From NCBI GenBank assembly GCA_024345305.1, contig BRON01000007.1, positions 1,612,001 to 1,676,000 on the forward strand: a stretch of DNA of 64,000 nt, in the 5' to 3' direction. Source of the DNA: Mrakia gelida. Its lineage: Eukaryota > Basidiomycota > Tremellomycetes > Cystofilobasidiales > Mrakiaceae. Made by a program: the position numbers and the translations under genes. The notes under the pieces were generated by a model. It ran no database searches and was not told the origin of the DNA. It was given only the letters and a program-made list of their open reading frames with translations. This document shows, piece after piece, positions 33,177 through 45,321 of this stretch. Every line of letters starts with the position of its first letter. Positions within the stretch are counted from its first letter, which is position 1.

Positions 33177-33829
33177 AACAACGTCCTGCAGCAATACTTC
33201 CGTTTTCTCTTGCCTGTCGCCTAGCAGAGCTCCTGGCGTCTTATCTCCTTAGTCACTCCGTTCTCGTTCGGAGGTCGTTCCCTATTGCGTCCACGTCGAG
33301 TTTGCTCGACGCGTCTCTTTACTTTGCTCTCGCTCGGTCTTTACCTCGTAGTTCGTAGCCTCTCCAGCCTCTCTACCTATCCTATCTTATCCTATCGTAT
33401 CTCATTATCTATCGCTGGTTTTATCTCATCCTCAAAGTTCCGGGGGTGCAATTTGAGCAAAGAACGACCGAAGCGACGCGACGCGTCTGCGTGGGCCGCT
33501 GAAACACTTCGTGCTTGAAACTCGAAGAGTGCGACTCGGAGAGAGATCAAACTACCACTACTAAGCTCCTAGAAGCTGAAGTCGTCCGTCTCTCTGGCAA
33601 CACTCAGGAAACCAAACCAAACAGAACTCTCTTCGCTCTGCTTCGTTCGTTTGATGCAGACTTTTTCCGACGCAGCCTCCTACTTCGAGCTCTTCCACGC
33701 TCATCCTGCCTTCACGTGTCCCAAAATCTAGAGCTCGGTCCCTAAATTCTAGGTTTTCGTCAAGCAAAAAAGAAAGACCGACGACGTCGTCCTTTCTCCT
33801 CGATTTCGGCCCTCCTCCTCCTCACCACC
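33177..33829. other. Intergenic region
   Basis: 0.65 kb with a TCCTATCTTATCCTATCG-like pyrimidine repeat near 33375-33400 and two ACGCGT sites (about 33309 and 33482). Probably 3' UTR of the upstream gene and promoter of the Frag1-like gene; no gene supported. Confidence 0.4.
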
Positions 33830-35445
33830 ATGACCTCTCGCTCAAGGCCTTACCTCCTTCACACCGAGCGACTTTCCTCTCATCTTCTCTTTGGCCCATA
33901 CATCTTCCTTCCCCTCGTAGCAGCTCTCGTATGGTTGGGCGGGCTGGCAGCAATGATCGGTGTGTGGGCGGTCGAAGGTGAGCTTCGTCGTTGCTCCCTC
34001 CGAGTTTTTCGACACGACGCTGACCTTTCCCCTTGATCTTCAGGAACACCGAGATACGTCCCCACGGAAGCGAGTATCGTATTCATCTCCAACATCGGAG
34101 CGTGAGTCCGTCTAAGTGAAGGAAAGGCAGGAGGGAGGGAAAGAACGAGAAGGACGACGACGAGCTCACCTTCTCCCTCCTTCTCCTTCTTCTCCTTCGC
34201 GCAGGATCCATCAACATCTCTTCATCGCCATCTGCGTCGTTACAGCGACACTATACGTTCTCTCCTTACTGGCCGAGAGGTGGTTGCGGCACTGTGATCG
34301 CCTACCGTCGCACGGGCCGCGAAGCAGAAGGGAAATCGTGTATGGTGAGCTCGGTCATCTCGAGACGCTTCACCCTCTTTCGTTCTCGTCGACGTTGGCC
34401 TTTCTTTCAGTTTCGTATAGAGGCGGGATAGTCGAGTGAGCTGAACACGATCTGACCTTGCCTTCTCGCCTTTGCAGACATCCTAGCAATCGTCTTCTGT
34501 GCTTGCGGAGGGATCGCTTTGATCCTGCTCTCTTCCTTCAACTGCTTCGACCATAGTCGGATCCACTGGTGAGCCATCTTCTTCACGTGATCGTACGTTC
34601 ATCGCTCGACCCTCGTTCTTGCGTGCTGACTCTCAGCGTGTTTGTCGACGCGTCGCGACGGCAGGACGTGTACGGTCATCTTCATCGTTTGCATCGCTCT
34701 CTCAGCCGTCTTTCAATCCTTACAGATCGGAGCACTCAAGAAGGTCAGTTTAGATTCTTGTTTTGCTCTCGCCTCCCCTTGAAGACGAGTCTGCGCGTCC
34801 TTTTCTCTCGACTGACCTCGTTCGCTCCTCGGCTCCCTCCCTCTCTTCCTCTTCCTCCCTCCTTCGCAGGACTACCCCGAACGAGCTCACCTCATGCGAA
34901 ACTCGATACTCAAGCTCGTGGTAGTAGCTTCAGCTATCGCCGTTGCCATCACGTTTGGAGTCCTCTACTCGCAGTGCGGAGGACGTGAGTCGACTTCGAA
35001 CCTCGCTTTCGTCTTTACTCCGACTCATCCTTCCTTCTTCATCAAATAGACGTCATCTACGATAACAGCACTCCTTCAGCCGTCACCAGATGCAAGCGGA
35101 TCACTGGTTCGGCGGCAGTCTGCGAATGTGAGTGCTCGAAAATCGAGACGTCGCGTCCTTCTCGCTCGCCTTTCGTTCAGTCCGACTGACTTTCTGTATT
35201 CTTCTTCTCGCTCAGGGGCCATCGCTGTTATCTTCGACGCGTACCTCCTCACTCTTGTGCTCGACCTCTGGCCTAGTGGGAAGACGTCCCCTCGCTACCT
35301 TCGTCGCCTCGAGGTGTGGGAGCAGAAACGGTTGGACCAGTTGGGTGTGAGCAACGGAGAGCACGTCGAGGGTGACCATATCTACGCCGGCGAGAGTGGG
35401 ATGGGCACTCCAGATGGTGGAGAGCCGATGAGGGAGGCTCGTTGA
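33830..35445 (+). CDS. Frag1/DRAM/Sfk1-family membrane protein
   Basis: Exons splice cleanly from MTSRSRPYLLHTERLSS. The order is: helix GPYIFLPLVAALVWLGGLAA; loop with TPRYVPTEASIVFISNIGA; helix HLFIAICVVTATLYVLSLL; helix DILAIVFCACGGIALILLSS with NCFDHSRIHW; helix CTVIFIVCIALSAVFQSL; DYPERAHLMRNSILKLVV with a further helix; and WAIAVIFDAYLLTLVLDLWP before a hydrophilic tail ending GGEPMREAR. The I-S-x-I-G-A loop, the FD-x-x-x-x-x-HW motif and six helices match the Frag1/DRAM/Sfk1 family (PF10277). Yeast Sfk1 supports plasma-membrane phosphoinositide and lipid asymmetry. About eight exons, each intron with a GTGAG-type donor. Localisation to plasma membrane or vacuole is inferred from the family. 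Confidence 0.82.
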
Positions 35446-35885
35446 TCTCGATAATGGACGTTAACGGGTCACTCGCAGACGCGTCGCCCAGCTCGTCTCG
35501 TTCTTCTCGTCGTCAGAGTTTCGGATTTTACCCTTAGATATCGCTAGACTGCTGGACGGTTTGTAATCCTAGCTTACCTTGTACCCATAACTCTTATCCC
35601 AGCTGAGGAAACCAGAACCGCCTTCGAACGAGATCGATTCAGTCAAGTCCGAGACGAAACGATCTCGCCAAGGGAGCAACAGAGAAAGGAGGGAGGTTCA
35701 AGAGTCTATAACAGTATAAGAGAGCGTACGAAGAACACAGATGCATGACACGAGAGAGGGAGAGGCAAGAGAGCAAGGGAGAAAAGCGACAAACGAACGA
35801 AAGAAAGACGAGAACTGAGTGTACGAGAGACGAGATGTAAGGAAAGGTATGAGATGGTGAAAAGTGTGAGAGATGAGAAAAATCG
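35446..35885. other. Convergent 3' flanks
   Basis: 0.44 kb between convergent stops, containing purine-rich GAGA and ACGAAC repeats (35690-35880). No gene supported. Confidence 0.45.
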
Positions 35886-38800
35886 TTATAGGCCGAAGCC
35901 GAGTTCTGAAAAGGAAGAGGAGCGGGGTCAGCTTGAAGCTTTCGCTCAGACGACGCGACGAGGTTTGTTTCGCTGCTGCTCACTTTTGAAGACCGAATCG
36001 AGAGTTTTGAGCGAAACGGGTTTGACGAGGTACCCATCCACTCCGGAACCGAAGGCTCGTCGCTTGTCCTCCGGTGTTGCTAGTCCGGTGAGAGCCAAGA
36101 TGGTGACTCTCGAGGGAGGAAGCGAGGGAGACGAGGAAGCGGCGCGTCGAGCCTTCTCGATTTCTCTGATCTTTTGAGTGGCTCCGAAGCCGTCGAGAAT
36201 GGGCATGGAGAGGTCGCAGAGGATGACGCTGGAGGGAAAGAGGGGGAGGATGGGAATCAGCTCGGGGGATTTATTCGATAACAAAGGGTGGCGAAACTCA
36301 CTCGAAGTATCCCTCCCGCTGAGCTTTGAACACGTCGACTCCTTCTTGACCGTTGACAGCCTCAACGTAGGTGAACTTCTTCTTTTGCAAGAAGGCGGCG
36401 AGGACACGCTGGAGGGAACGAAGCAGAGAGGAAAACTGAAAGTCAGCGAAGAGCTGATGATCGTGAAAGAGCGAGAATGAAACGGACTCACTCGATTGAT
36501 TCTGGAGACGAGAGGAAAGCAGAGGGTCAGCGGACAGCGAAGAGCCGACGATCGCGAGGAAACGATAAGAGAACGACTGACGGGTTGTCCTCCACGACTA
36601 AACACGTGGCCACCTTCGGCCCGTAGGATCGAGCTTCAGCCTCGTCGAGAACCGTCGCGCTTCGAAGAACCGACCCTCCGTCGGCCAAGCTCACGACGGA
36701 CGAGGGACTGTTGGGAGTCAGCGGCATCTCGTCCTCCTCCTCCTCGTGTCGATTCGACATCCTCCTCGTGAGGTGGGCGAGAGGGTATCCTTCGTGAGCG
36801 AGAGGGGAAGCCGTATCTTGTCGGGGTGGAGCGAAAGGGAGAGGAAGAGAGAGGAGGAAGGGAGAACGAAGGTCAGCGAGAGCTTTCAAGCACGGCGAGA
36901 CCAACATCAACTTGCGAGAAAACACTCACCTGGCTGATAGGTGATCGATCGAGGAGCCATCTGAGGTCGTTTCGCTCGTCGACGAGGTTCGCGTTCCTCT
37001 TCCGACCGTCGTCGCTGGAGGTAGTGAGTTGGCGAAAGTTGATGAGCTGCTGAGGCGATAATTCCGTGGCTGCCGTTGTGAGGAGAGAAGTAGGTGATTT
37101 CGGCTGCTGGACCTGAGTGGGAGACGGAATGGGAAGGGGAGGGATAGTCGAAGGAGCCTGCTTCCGAAGGAGTTCGACTCCTGGCTCGCATCCCTGAATC
37201 TGAGCGAGTGACTCCTCGACGACTTGATCCAGACGATGAAGACCCAGATCCACGACGACCTCCGTTGATGAAGTTGACGGCCGATTTGACTGTAGGAAAC
37301 GAAAGAGAGGGTGAGAGTCAGGATCGCGTCGAGCGAATGGGGATGGGAGAGAGACGTACGTGCTGCCTCGAGCTTGATGGGACCCGTAGGCTTGGTGAGA
37401 ATGACGGCAAATCCTCCAGCGGAGACGTAAGCTGCGACGGAAGTCGACTGAGGACCTGATCCTCTCGTTGACGCGTAGAGGATGATGGGTCGAGAGGTGT
37501 TTCGTTGGGAGGTGAAGACGTCGATGATCGAGTGGTCCTCGTTGATCTGCAGAAGGAAGAGAGAACAACGGGGGTGGGAAGTGAGCGTTTCGTTTGAGCC
37601 ATTAAGAGAAAGGAGGGGCGAAAAGCAAGGATAGGAAACGAGGGACGAACGAGGAGAATGTCAGCCCAGCCCGGCTCATTTTCGTCTCGAACGTCGAATC
37701 CCCAGTCCTCGAGGTAGGTTGAGAGCACGTCCTCAGCAAGCTTGAGACCTCGATGCTCCTCGAAAAATCCAATGAGAGAGACCGAGAGACCGTAGCCGAC
37801 GCCCTCGTCCGAGAGAGGTTCGCCTCGAGTGACTTCTCGTCCAGGTTCGGCTGAGAAGGAGACCTTGATCTCGGTTCCAAGACCTTCGGAAGACCAGACG
37901 TCGACCTTTCCCTTGACGGACTGGGAAGTGAAGCGAAGAAAGACGAAGGGGGTGAGCGAGGAGATAAAAAAGACTCGAAACTCGACGCGTCGAGAAACTG
38001 AAACTCACCTCCGACGAGACAATGGAGTTGACGATGGCGAGACCGAGACCCGTTCCAGTCTGAAGAGGGTTCTCTTGCGAGAAAGGTTGGAAGAGTTGAT
38101 CCTAAGAGCGTTCGAGATCGGCAAGTGAAGGAGTGTGAGCTTTCGACGCTTCAAACGGAGGAGACGAAACGAGACGACGCACCTTGAGGAACTCCCTCGA
38201 GATCCCCTTCCCTGTGTCGATAACGGCGAGCTCGATGGGAATCAGAGAGGATCCAGGAAGACTGGGAAGCTCTCGAAGGATGATCTGAACGTATCCGTCC
38301 TTGGTAAATTTCCTACAAAGTGGAGGAGCGAACGCGTCAAGATCAGTTTTGTCGTCATCCCGCCCCGAACGAGTCGAGCGAGGACTCACAGAGAGTTTCC
38401 GATCAGGTTCATCAGAACTCGTCTAATCCCTCCCTTCTCGCACTTGATCTTCCATCCCTGAGAAGTCGAGGAAATGCGAACGGAGGTCAGCTTCCTTTCC
38501 CGCGCAGAGCTCTCCTCGTAACCTCTCGTACTCACAGACTTCCTCAGTCCGACGTCTATCACACACTCCACCAGATCCGTTGGGATTCCCGTCTTGTTAT
38601 CCGGAGCGAAGAGCGACGAAACCGGAGAAGAAGGAGACGCAGGCGAGTAGAAAGTTCCGATTTCTCCTCGATCGTCGAGAGCTCTCGCTCGTTGTCCTAT
38701 CCAGCAACCCTCCACTGTCTCCTCGACAAGCTTGACGAGGTCGACCCTGCGAGAAGGAGGGAAGATGAGTCAGTCTTGAAGATCGAAGAAGGGGAAGAAG

Positions 38801-41800
38801 ACGGAGGAGGACGCGACGAACTCGGTCGTCTCGATTGACTTCGAAGCGGTCCCCTTGGTTCGCGAAGAGTTTCCGCTGAGTTTCTGTGGGAGACGATATG
38901 GAGACGAAGGTCAGTGCGGTACTCGAGAGGCGTGAAAAGGTCTCGAAAAGACGAACGGTGAAGTCGAGAACGTGGTTGACCGTCTCGATGAGGGAGTTTC
39001 CACAGGCCTGAACAGTCTCGAGGTACGAAGACTGTTGAGTCGACAGCTTGGTGTCCGCGAGCAGCTCTGAAGAGATGAGAATTCCGTGGAGCGGCGTTCG
39101 AAGCTCGTGGGAAATGTTGCTGAAGATCGAGAACGGATGGCAAGTCAGTCGAGCAGTTTCCTTCGAGGTGGGACGGAAGAGAGTCCACTCACGAGATGAA
39201 GTTCGCCTTAGCCTTGTCGGCGAGGGTGAGACGTCGTTTGAGAACGGCTGAGAGGATGATGAGACCGATGGCTCGCAGGTATTTGAGCTCGTATCCCTCG
39301 AGGAACTCCTTCTGAGCTTCGCAGGTGTAGGCGCAGACTGAAAGGGCAAAGGGAAGCGAGAACGGTCAGGCTCGAGCCAACGCGACGCGACGATCGTCGA
39401 GCAGAATGGGCTTCGGCTCACTGAGGGCGAAGGGATTCCGGTCGATGTTGAAGATGGGTACCAGCATGACGAAGGCGAGTCCACTCGTTGGGAGCATGTG
39501 TCGGAACCAAGAAGGGACGACCTGCGAGAGAAGAGGAGGAATCAGTGCTTCGAGTGCGAAGCGACGCAGACTGAATGAGAGATGCGCTCACCTTCTCGTA
39601 GATCTTCCCGTCCGGGTACTCCTTCAGCCACTCAGCCAGCTTGTGATGTTCTACTCCTGAGACGAACTTCGACCTCGACTCCGGCGATGGAACCGACTCG
39701 GACGATCCAAGAACCTGAATCGACGGAATAGGTCCGAAGCTGGACTGTCGAGCGAGGAAGGGAGGGTTCTCCTTCCCCGGTGTATCCTGATCGTCGTCTC
39801 CGTCTGCTCCTCCTGTTCCGTTGGTGACGGGGCCATCGAGCTGGTAGGGATCGGCTTGATAATGGAAGTCGGTCGAGGCGCCGTCGGTCGAGGTGGTTTC
39901 GACGAGCTCGAAGGAGGAAAGATCGAGGACGAGAGCTCCATCGACGTCGAGCGTCTTTTGAACGAGTTGAGCAGCTTGCTGGTAGACCTTGTCCATGGCT
40001 GAGCGAGAGAGAAGGAGACGGTCAGCAGGGTTCGAAGCGAAGGACGAAGGAAGACGAGAGAAGACAAACCTTGATCAACCGAAAGAGCAGACACGTCCAT
40101 CTCCACAGTATCCCTCGTAAACTTCTCCATCGAGTCTTGGATCATTCCTCTTCTTCGAAGGCTGAAGAGAGAAGCAAAAGGAGATCAGTCAGACGAGAGA
40201 CGCGGTGGTCAGAGAGTTGGAAAGGAACGAACTGCAGCTTGTCTCTCCAAAGCTCAAGCTCTCGCATCACGATCGCAGCGAACTCCTTCAGAGCGTGTCT
40301 CTGTCGAGGAGAGAACTCGGCTCTCGGCTTGTCGTCGAGAACGCAAAGGCTGGAAAACGAGCGATAACGAAACACGCGAAGGGTCAGCTCTCACGTTCGA
40401 GTCGAAGAAGATCGAGGGGAGGAGCTAGACTCACGATCCGATGTTGAAACCATCAGAGGTCCTGAGAGGCGAGCCAGCGTAGAACCGAATGTGAGGAGGT
40501 CCGACGACGAGAGGGTTCTGTAGTCGAAAGACGAATCGGTTCTCGTCAGCTTCGATCTTCTCGCTTTCGAAAGCTCACGCGTCGAGTCACGTGGATGAAC
40601 AACTCACCTTCTCGAACCTCCAATCCTTGAGAGCGTCCAGAACGACGACAGGCTCGTCCGACTTCTGCAAAAGCACATGGCCGCAGAACGACGAAGCTCT
40701 TGAACCACCCGCGCATCCGAAGCCAGCTGGGAAGGAAACGCGAAGGGAGGTCAGGTCGAGCAGACCGAGAAACTTCGAAGACTGTGTGTTCGAAAAACTT
40801 ACACTCCGACTTGAACCTGCGATGCGAGATAAATCGAAAGACGAAGGGAGGTCAATTTCGAGCGATGGCGAAACGAAAGTCGCGTCGAGAAGTCGAATCG
40901 ACTCACCACTGATCCTTCTCGTCCACCATCGAAATCAGCACCATCTTCGTCGAGAACACCAGCTTCGCGAGATGAGAGATCCTATCGAAGTTGTGATCCG
41001 GTCCCGAGTGCAGGATGTCGAATCGATACAACGCTCGTCTCCTCTCCTTCTCGTTCGCAGGAAGAGGAGCGGGTAACCACCCTTCCTTGAGGAAGACCTG
41101 CTCCTCAGGCGTCGTTGGCGAGACGGGGATGTTGGTGTTCCATCGATTGGACGACGACGATCCTGCACCTGAGCTGGAGCTTAAGCCTGATCCTGGATGG
41201 GGAGAAAGGACGAGAGGGGAAGGGAGAGGAGGAGGGTTCGACGAGGAGAAGTAGTTGCCGCCTGGCGTGAGAGGCTGAGTGAGGAACTCGTTGAGCGAAG
41301 TGTCGGCCGTAGTTCCTGTTCGAGGCATGCCTGCTGCTCCGTAGACGGTCGATGCTGGCGAGTGACCTCCGTTCGACGAGGTCGAGTGGATGGCTCCAGA
41401 GTAGCTGACTCCTCGACCGACGACTGTTCGAGTGCTGTCCCCACTTCCGGGTCCGTCCTCCGCTCCGAGGGACTCTCGACGACTTGTTGACGCGGGAAGA
41501 GGGAGAGGTGACTGCATAGGCTTCCAGTTCGCCATGGCCGCTCCGAAGTAGTCGTCTCCCGACGCGTCGTCCGTCGATCCCTTCCTCCTCTCGGCAGGCG
41601 CCGTCGCCATCGGGAACGAGTACCCGTTCCCACTCCCAGATGGTCCTGAAGGAGCGTTCTCCGTCGAAGGAGTTCCAGGGATGACCTCGAGTCGAGTAGG
41701 CTGAGACGAAGAGGGAAGAAGACCTCCCGAGCTGACGGTCCACGATCCTCCGATCATCTGACCTGACTTGCTCTTCCTCGGCTGAGAGAAGTTCGTTGGG

Positions 41801-43745
41801 TTGGCTGGGAGAGTGGTGTTGGATCCGGGGGAGGCGTAGGCTCGAAGTGGGTCGACGTGCTCGTGCTCTGGCGAGGGGAGAGCGAAGGGAGCGAGGTTGG
41901 ATGACGAGCCGGCCAGACGAACCGTAGCTGCGAACTCGGCGTTGGCCATGAACGGTTTGCTCTTCGGTTGGGGGGAGGGAAGTTGACTGCTTGAAGGGGA
42001 GGAGGTGGATTTGAGAGTCGGTCGAGGAAGGGACGTGGAGACGGAGGCGATGGAAGGGGAGGGAAGAGCGACGGGAGCTGAGAGGGGCGACCGAGGAGTT
42101 GGGACTTTGAAGTTGAACGTGTTGGCGAAGTAGGGTTGTGCTTCTCGCTGAAAGCTTCCCGTCGAGTTGGAGAGGAGAGGTGCTCGGGTCGAAGAGGTGG
42201 GAGGAGGAGTTCGGGTTCGAGGGGCGGTGGTCGACGACGAGGACGACGGTGCTGAGGAGGATCCTGGTCGATGAGGAAGTTTGACGGGAGCGACGGGAGT
42301 TGAACGACGGTTGGCCATCGAAGAGAAAGACTCGGGAGGGTTGGGGATCTTGTGGGGCTTTGTAACGAGAGAGGCAGAGATGAGAAGAGTTGTTGAGCGA
42401 CGTGGACGAAACGCGACGTGAGACGGAGAGGAGAATCAACTCACGTCCCATCTTCCATCCCTATACGCCTCGATGAACGAATGCCAGTCCCAAGCATCGT
42501 GTGCACCAAGAGCTCCAGTTCCTCCAGGGGTCGGTAGGGGAGGAAGGCTCGTCGACGCCAAATTCGATCGAGCTGTGGAAACAAACGCGAAAGCGATCAG
42601 TCTCCTCGAAACTCGACGTCGGCTCGGCCTTGAAGAGCACGAGACTCACGAGAAATCGACTCGTTGAACGCTTGAGCAGCAGAACCACCTTGAATCTCAA
42701 TCCCACCAGTTTCAGCGTCCCTCGCCTCCGAGATCTCCAGTCTCCTCGTCGCCTCGAGCAGCTCCTGCTCCACACTCGTTCGTCGCACTCCTGGAGTTCC
42801 GATCGGCGAATCCACCATGCTGACGGCTTCCTCGTCTCCTTCCAGGCCACTGAAAGAGGCCTTCCTGGCTAGGATCCCTCCTGAGACGCTCGGCTTCCTG
42901 GAGGAGGGTTGGGAGGGAAGGAAGGTTGTTGAGGACGAGGCTGGGTTCGGCGAGTCCGGAGGCGTTGACGTCGAGATTGAAACGCCGGTGCTGCTGGGGA
43001 GAGAGCTGGGAGGTTTGAGAGGGGAATCAGGTCGAGAGGAGGATGGTCGAGGTGAACTTGGTGGTGCACGAGCTCCTTGGGTTCGGATGTGAGCTCGAGG
43101 ACCTGGCGAGAGTCCTGTTCCGACGGAGGATGCTGCTCCTGATCCGAGTCCGATGTAAGACGCAGGAGGGAAGGCTGTTGGAGCAGCTGAAGACGAGGAG
43201 GATGGTGATGGGAAGTTGGGGTTGGAGGCTGTCCGAGCGAGGTTGGTGATGTTAGAGGTTGAGGAGGCGGAGGAGGTTCGTCGCATGTTGGTTTTGGGAG
43301 AGCCTGCGAGACGAGGATGATAGGTCGCTGCTTCCTCCGCTCTCTCCCCGACTGCTCCTATACCGAGACCCGCTTTGGCTCCATCCTTGCTTGCTAGGAA
43401 GCTGTCCATCGAGGGCATGGCGAGTCCCTCGGTTCCAGCAGGGATCACGTCTACCGGTCGTCGAAGAGGGTTCCCTGAGGTTGACCCTCCCTGGTCTGAG
43501 GGGGAAGCGGTGAGGCTGAGGTGTCCTCCCGTTCTGAGGAGGGCTGAGAGGTCACTACGAGCGGATGGGGATCTTGATCTTTGAGTGGAGGAGGTTCTCG
43601 AGGTTGAAGCTGACGAGTGATGCTGAGGTTGAGGGGATGGGAGGGGAGGGAAGGGTTGAAGGGAGAACGAGGGTCGGTTGTCGTCCGAATGGGAGGGATC
43701 CGGAGTAGAAGGAGTCGTAGAGGAAGGAGGAGAGGGAGATGACAT
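35886..43745 (-). CDS. Hybrid histidine kinase with GAF domain and C-terminal receiver
   Basis: One gene of about 20 exons. [20 protein letters not shown] (43745) opens more than 800 residues of Ser/Pro/Thr-rich sequence interrupted by a small ordered patch ([20 protein letters not shown]). A GAF-type domain follows: [40 protein letters not shown], then [20 protein letters not shown]. After a second GAF-like region the kinase has the H-box [14 protein letters not shown] (near 39110), the N-box [11 protein letters not shown] (38400), [10 protein letters not shown] (38210) and GTGLGLAIV (38060). A degenerate receiver-like segment (about 37800-37300) precedes a true receiver: [26 protein letters not shown] (phospho-acceptor Asp) and LVKPV. 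It ends FKKLGFGL at 35886. Such kinases feed Ypd1 and Ssk1/Skn7 regulators in stress and development. No transmembrane helix noted; probably cytosolic. Confidence 0.88.
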
Positions 43746-45321
43746 GTTGAAGAATGGGAGAGAGGATGAATCCTCGATGCTGGTGAGTGGTGAGTCTAGT
43801 AGAGAAAAGAAGGACGACGAAGGGAAGGAAGGAAGTCAGGATTCTGTCCAAGCTGAGCTCACATCGCTCCCTCTTCCTCCCCTCCCTTCCCTTCCTCCCC
43901 CTCGACAGAACAGGGACCGATAAGGCGCCCCTCGTCGTCTTACTCTCCTCCTAGAGAGCCGTCCCTGTCACCTTCCTCGCCAGACGAGCTTCCTCTCCGA
44001 CTCCTTCCTTCTTTTCCGCCTCAGCTTCTGTTCTCTCGCAAACATGACGACGTTCTTCCTCCTTGGACCTTCCAACTCTCCTTCCTTTTCTCCGAGAGAA
44101 CGAGACAGAAGCTCACCTGTCACCCAAAGGACGTCCTTGATCCGTACTCGGGCCGGCCTGACGTTCGTGAGAAAGGCCTGGGAGGAGAGGGAAGGGAGGG
44201 AGAGGAAGGAGGAGTTCGCCGTTGGAGGAGGTTCCTAAAAGGCGACGATCCCTCCCGATCTCTCGAAGCGAACCAGATTCCAGACTCACGATTTTCTTTG
44301 TTTTTTTTCATGCATCGCTTGGCTAATGCACCTGAGGTGCCTGAAGGGAACGAGAGGAGAACGAGGATTTTCACGGCGAGAGGAAGAAGGGAGAAAGGCC
44401 GATGGGCTGAACTCGACTTCGACGACGCGTCGCATCGTTCCTGCACAAGCCCTTCGTCCTGGCCTTGTGAAGTGAGTGCACCTTTAGGTATTCTCTGCTT
44501 TCGACCGCTCCTCTATCAGACACTCGTAGCGAAGGCAGGAAAGCAAGGACGTGAACGGAGACGTCGTCGATCTCGTCTTTTCTTCCCATCGTCTCGCTCC
44601 TTCGACTTCAGATCTCACTTTCGGGACGTGATGTGCTGCAAGATCAGCTCTCAGCTCAAATCAATCTTCTGTGTCACTTTGAGGAAATGAGGCTGGGCCG
44701 CAGAAGATCGGAGCTCGAAATGGATCCAAAGCCAAAACGGCGAGTCACCTTCCCTCTCCTTCAACGTCCAGCACCCTCCCTCCTCCCTCGCAATCGCTTC
44801 TCCTTCAGAAGAGGGCCGCGTCTGAAAGCCAAGCCTTCGATTCACCCTCTCGATCTTCGCCCTCCTGATGCCTCGTCTTCGTTCTCTTTCCAACCGACCG
44901 ACCTCCTCTGGTCCCTCCTCCTCCTTCTTTCGACGGCCGTACCCAGTTTTCTTCCTATCACGACCGTTGACGTCTCGATACTTCATCCCCGTAGCTCCAT
45001 AAGCGAGAGAGAAGGCTTACAGTCTTTGAATGATACTGACCCTCGCTTGCCCTGTCTAGAAAGACTTCCTTCTTCCTTCGACGACCACCGACAACTCGTC
45101 CTTCTCCTCAACCTCTCCTTCTTCTCTCTCTTCTCCTTGCCCTCCCTCATCGACAACCCCAAATCCTCAAACTCACTCCGACTTTCTTAATCACCTTCGT
45201 CTCGTCAAGAATCGCCACCTACCCCTCCTTCGAATCGAACAACAACCGCCTCAACCCTCCCCTTCTTTCCCCCCCTCGACCTCGCTCTCGTTCTCGCTTC
45301 TCTCCCTCTCTCGACGCCAAC
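43746..45321. promoter_or_regulatory. Long divergent intergenic region
   Basis: 1.58 kb between the histidine kinase start and the Prm10-like start. Short open frames at 44044-44238 and 44633-45190 lack splice logic, domains or good codon pattern. The last 0.5 kb before 45322 is strongly C/T-rich, as seen upstream of other genes here. Probably two promoters and long leaders. Confidence 0.5.

Noticed and set aside
44044..45190. Plus-strand open frames upstream of the Prm10-like gene
   Set aside because: No domains, no consistent splice sites, and pyrimidine-rich composition typical of leaders.
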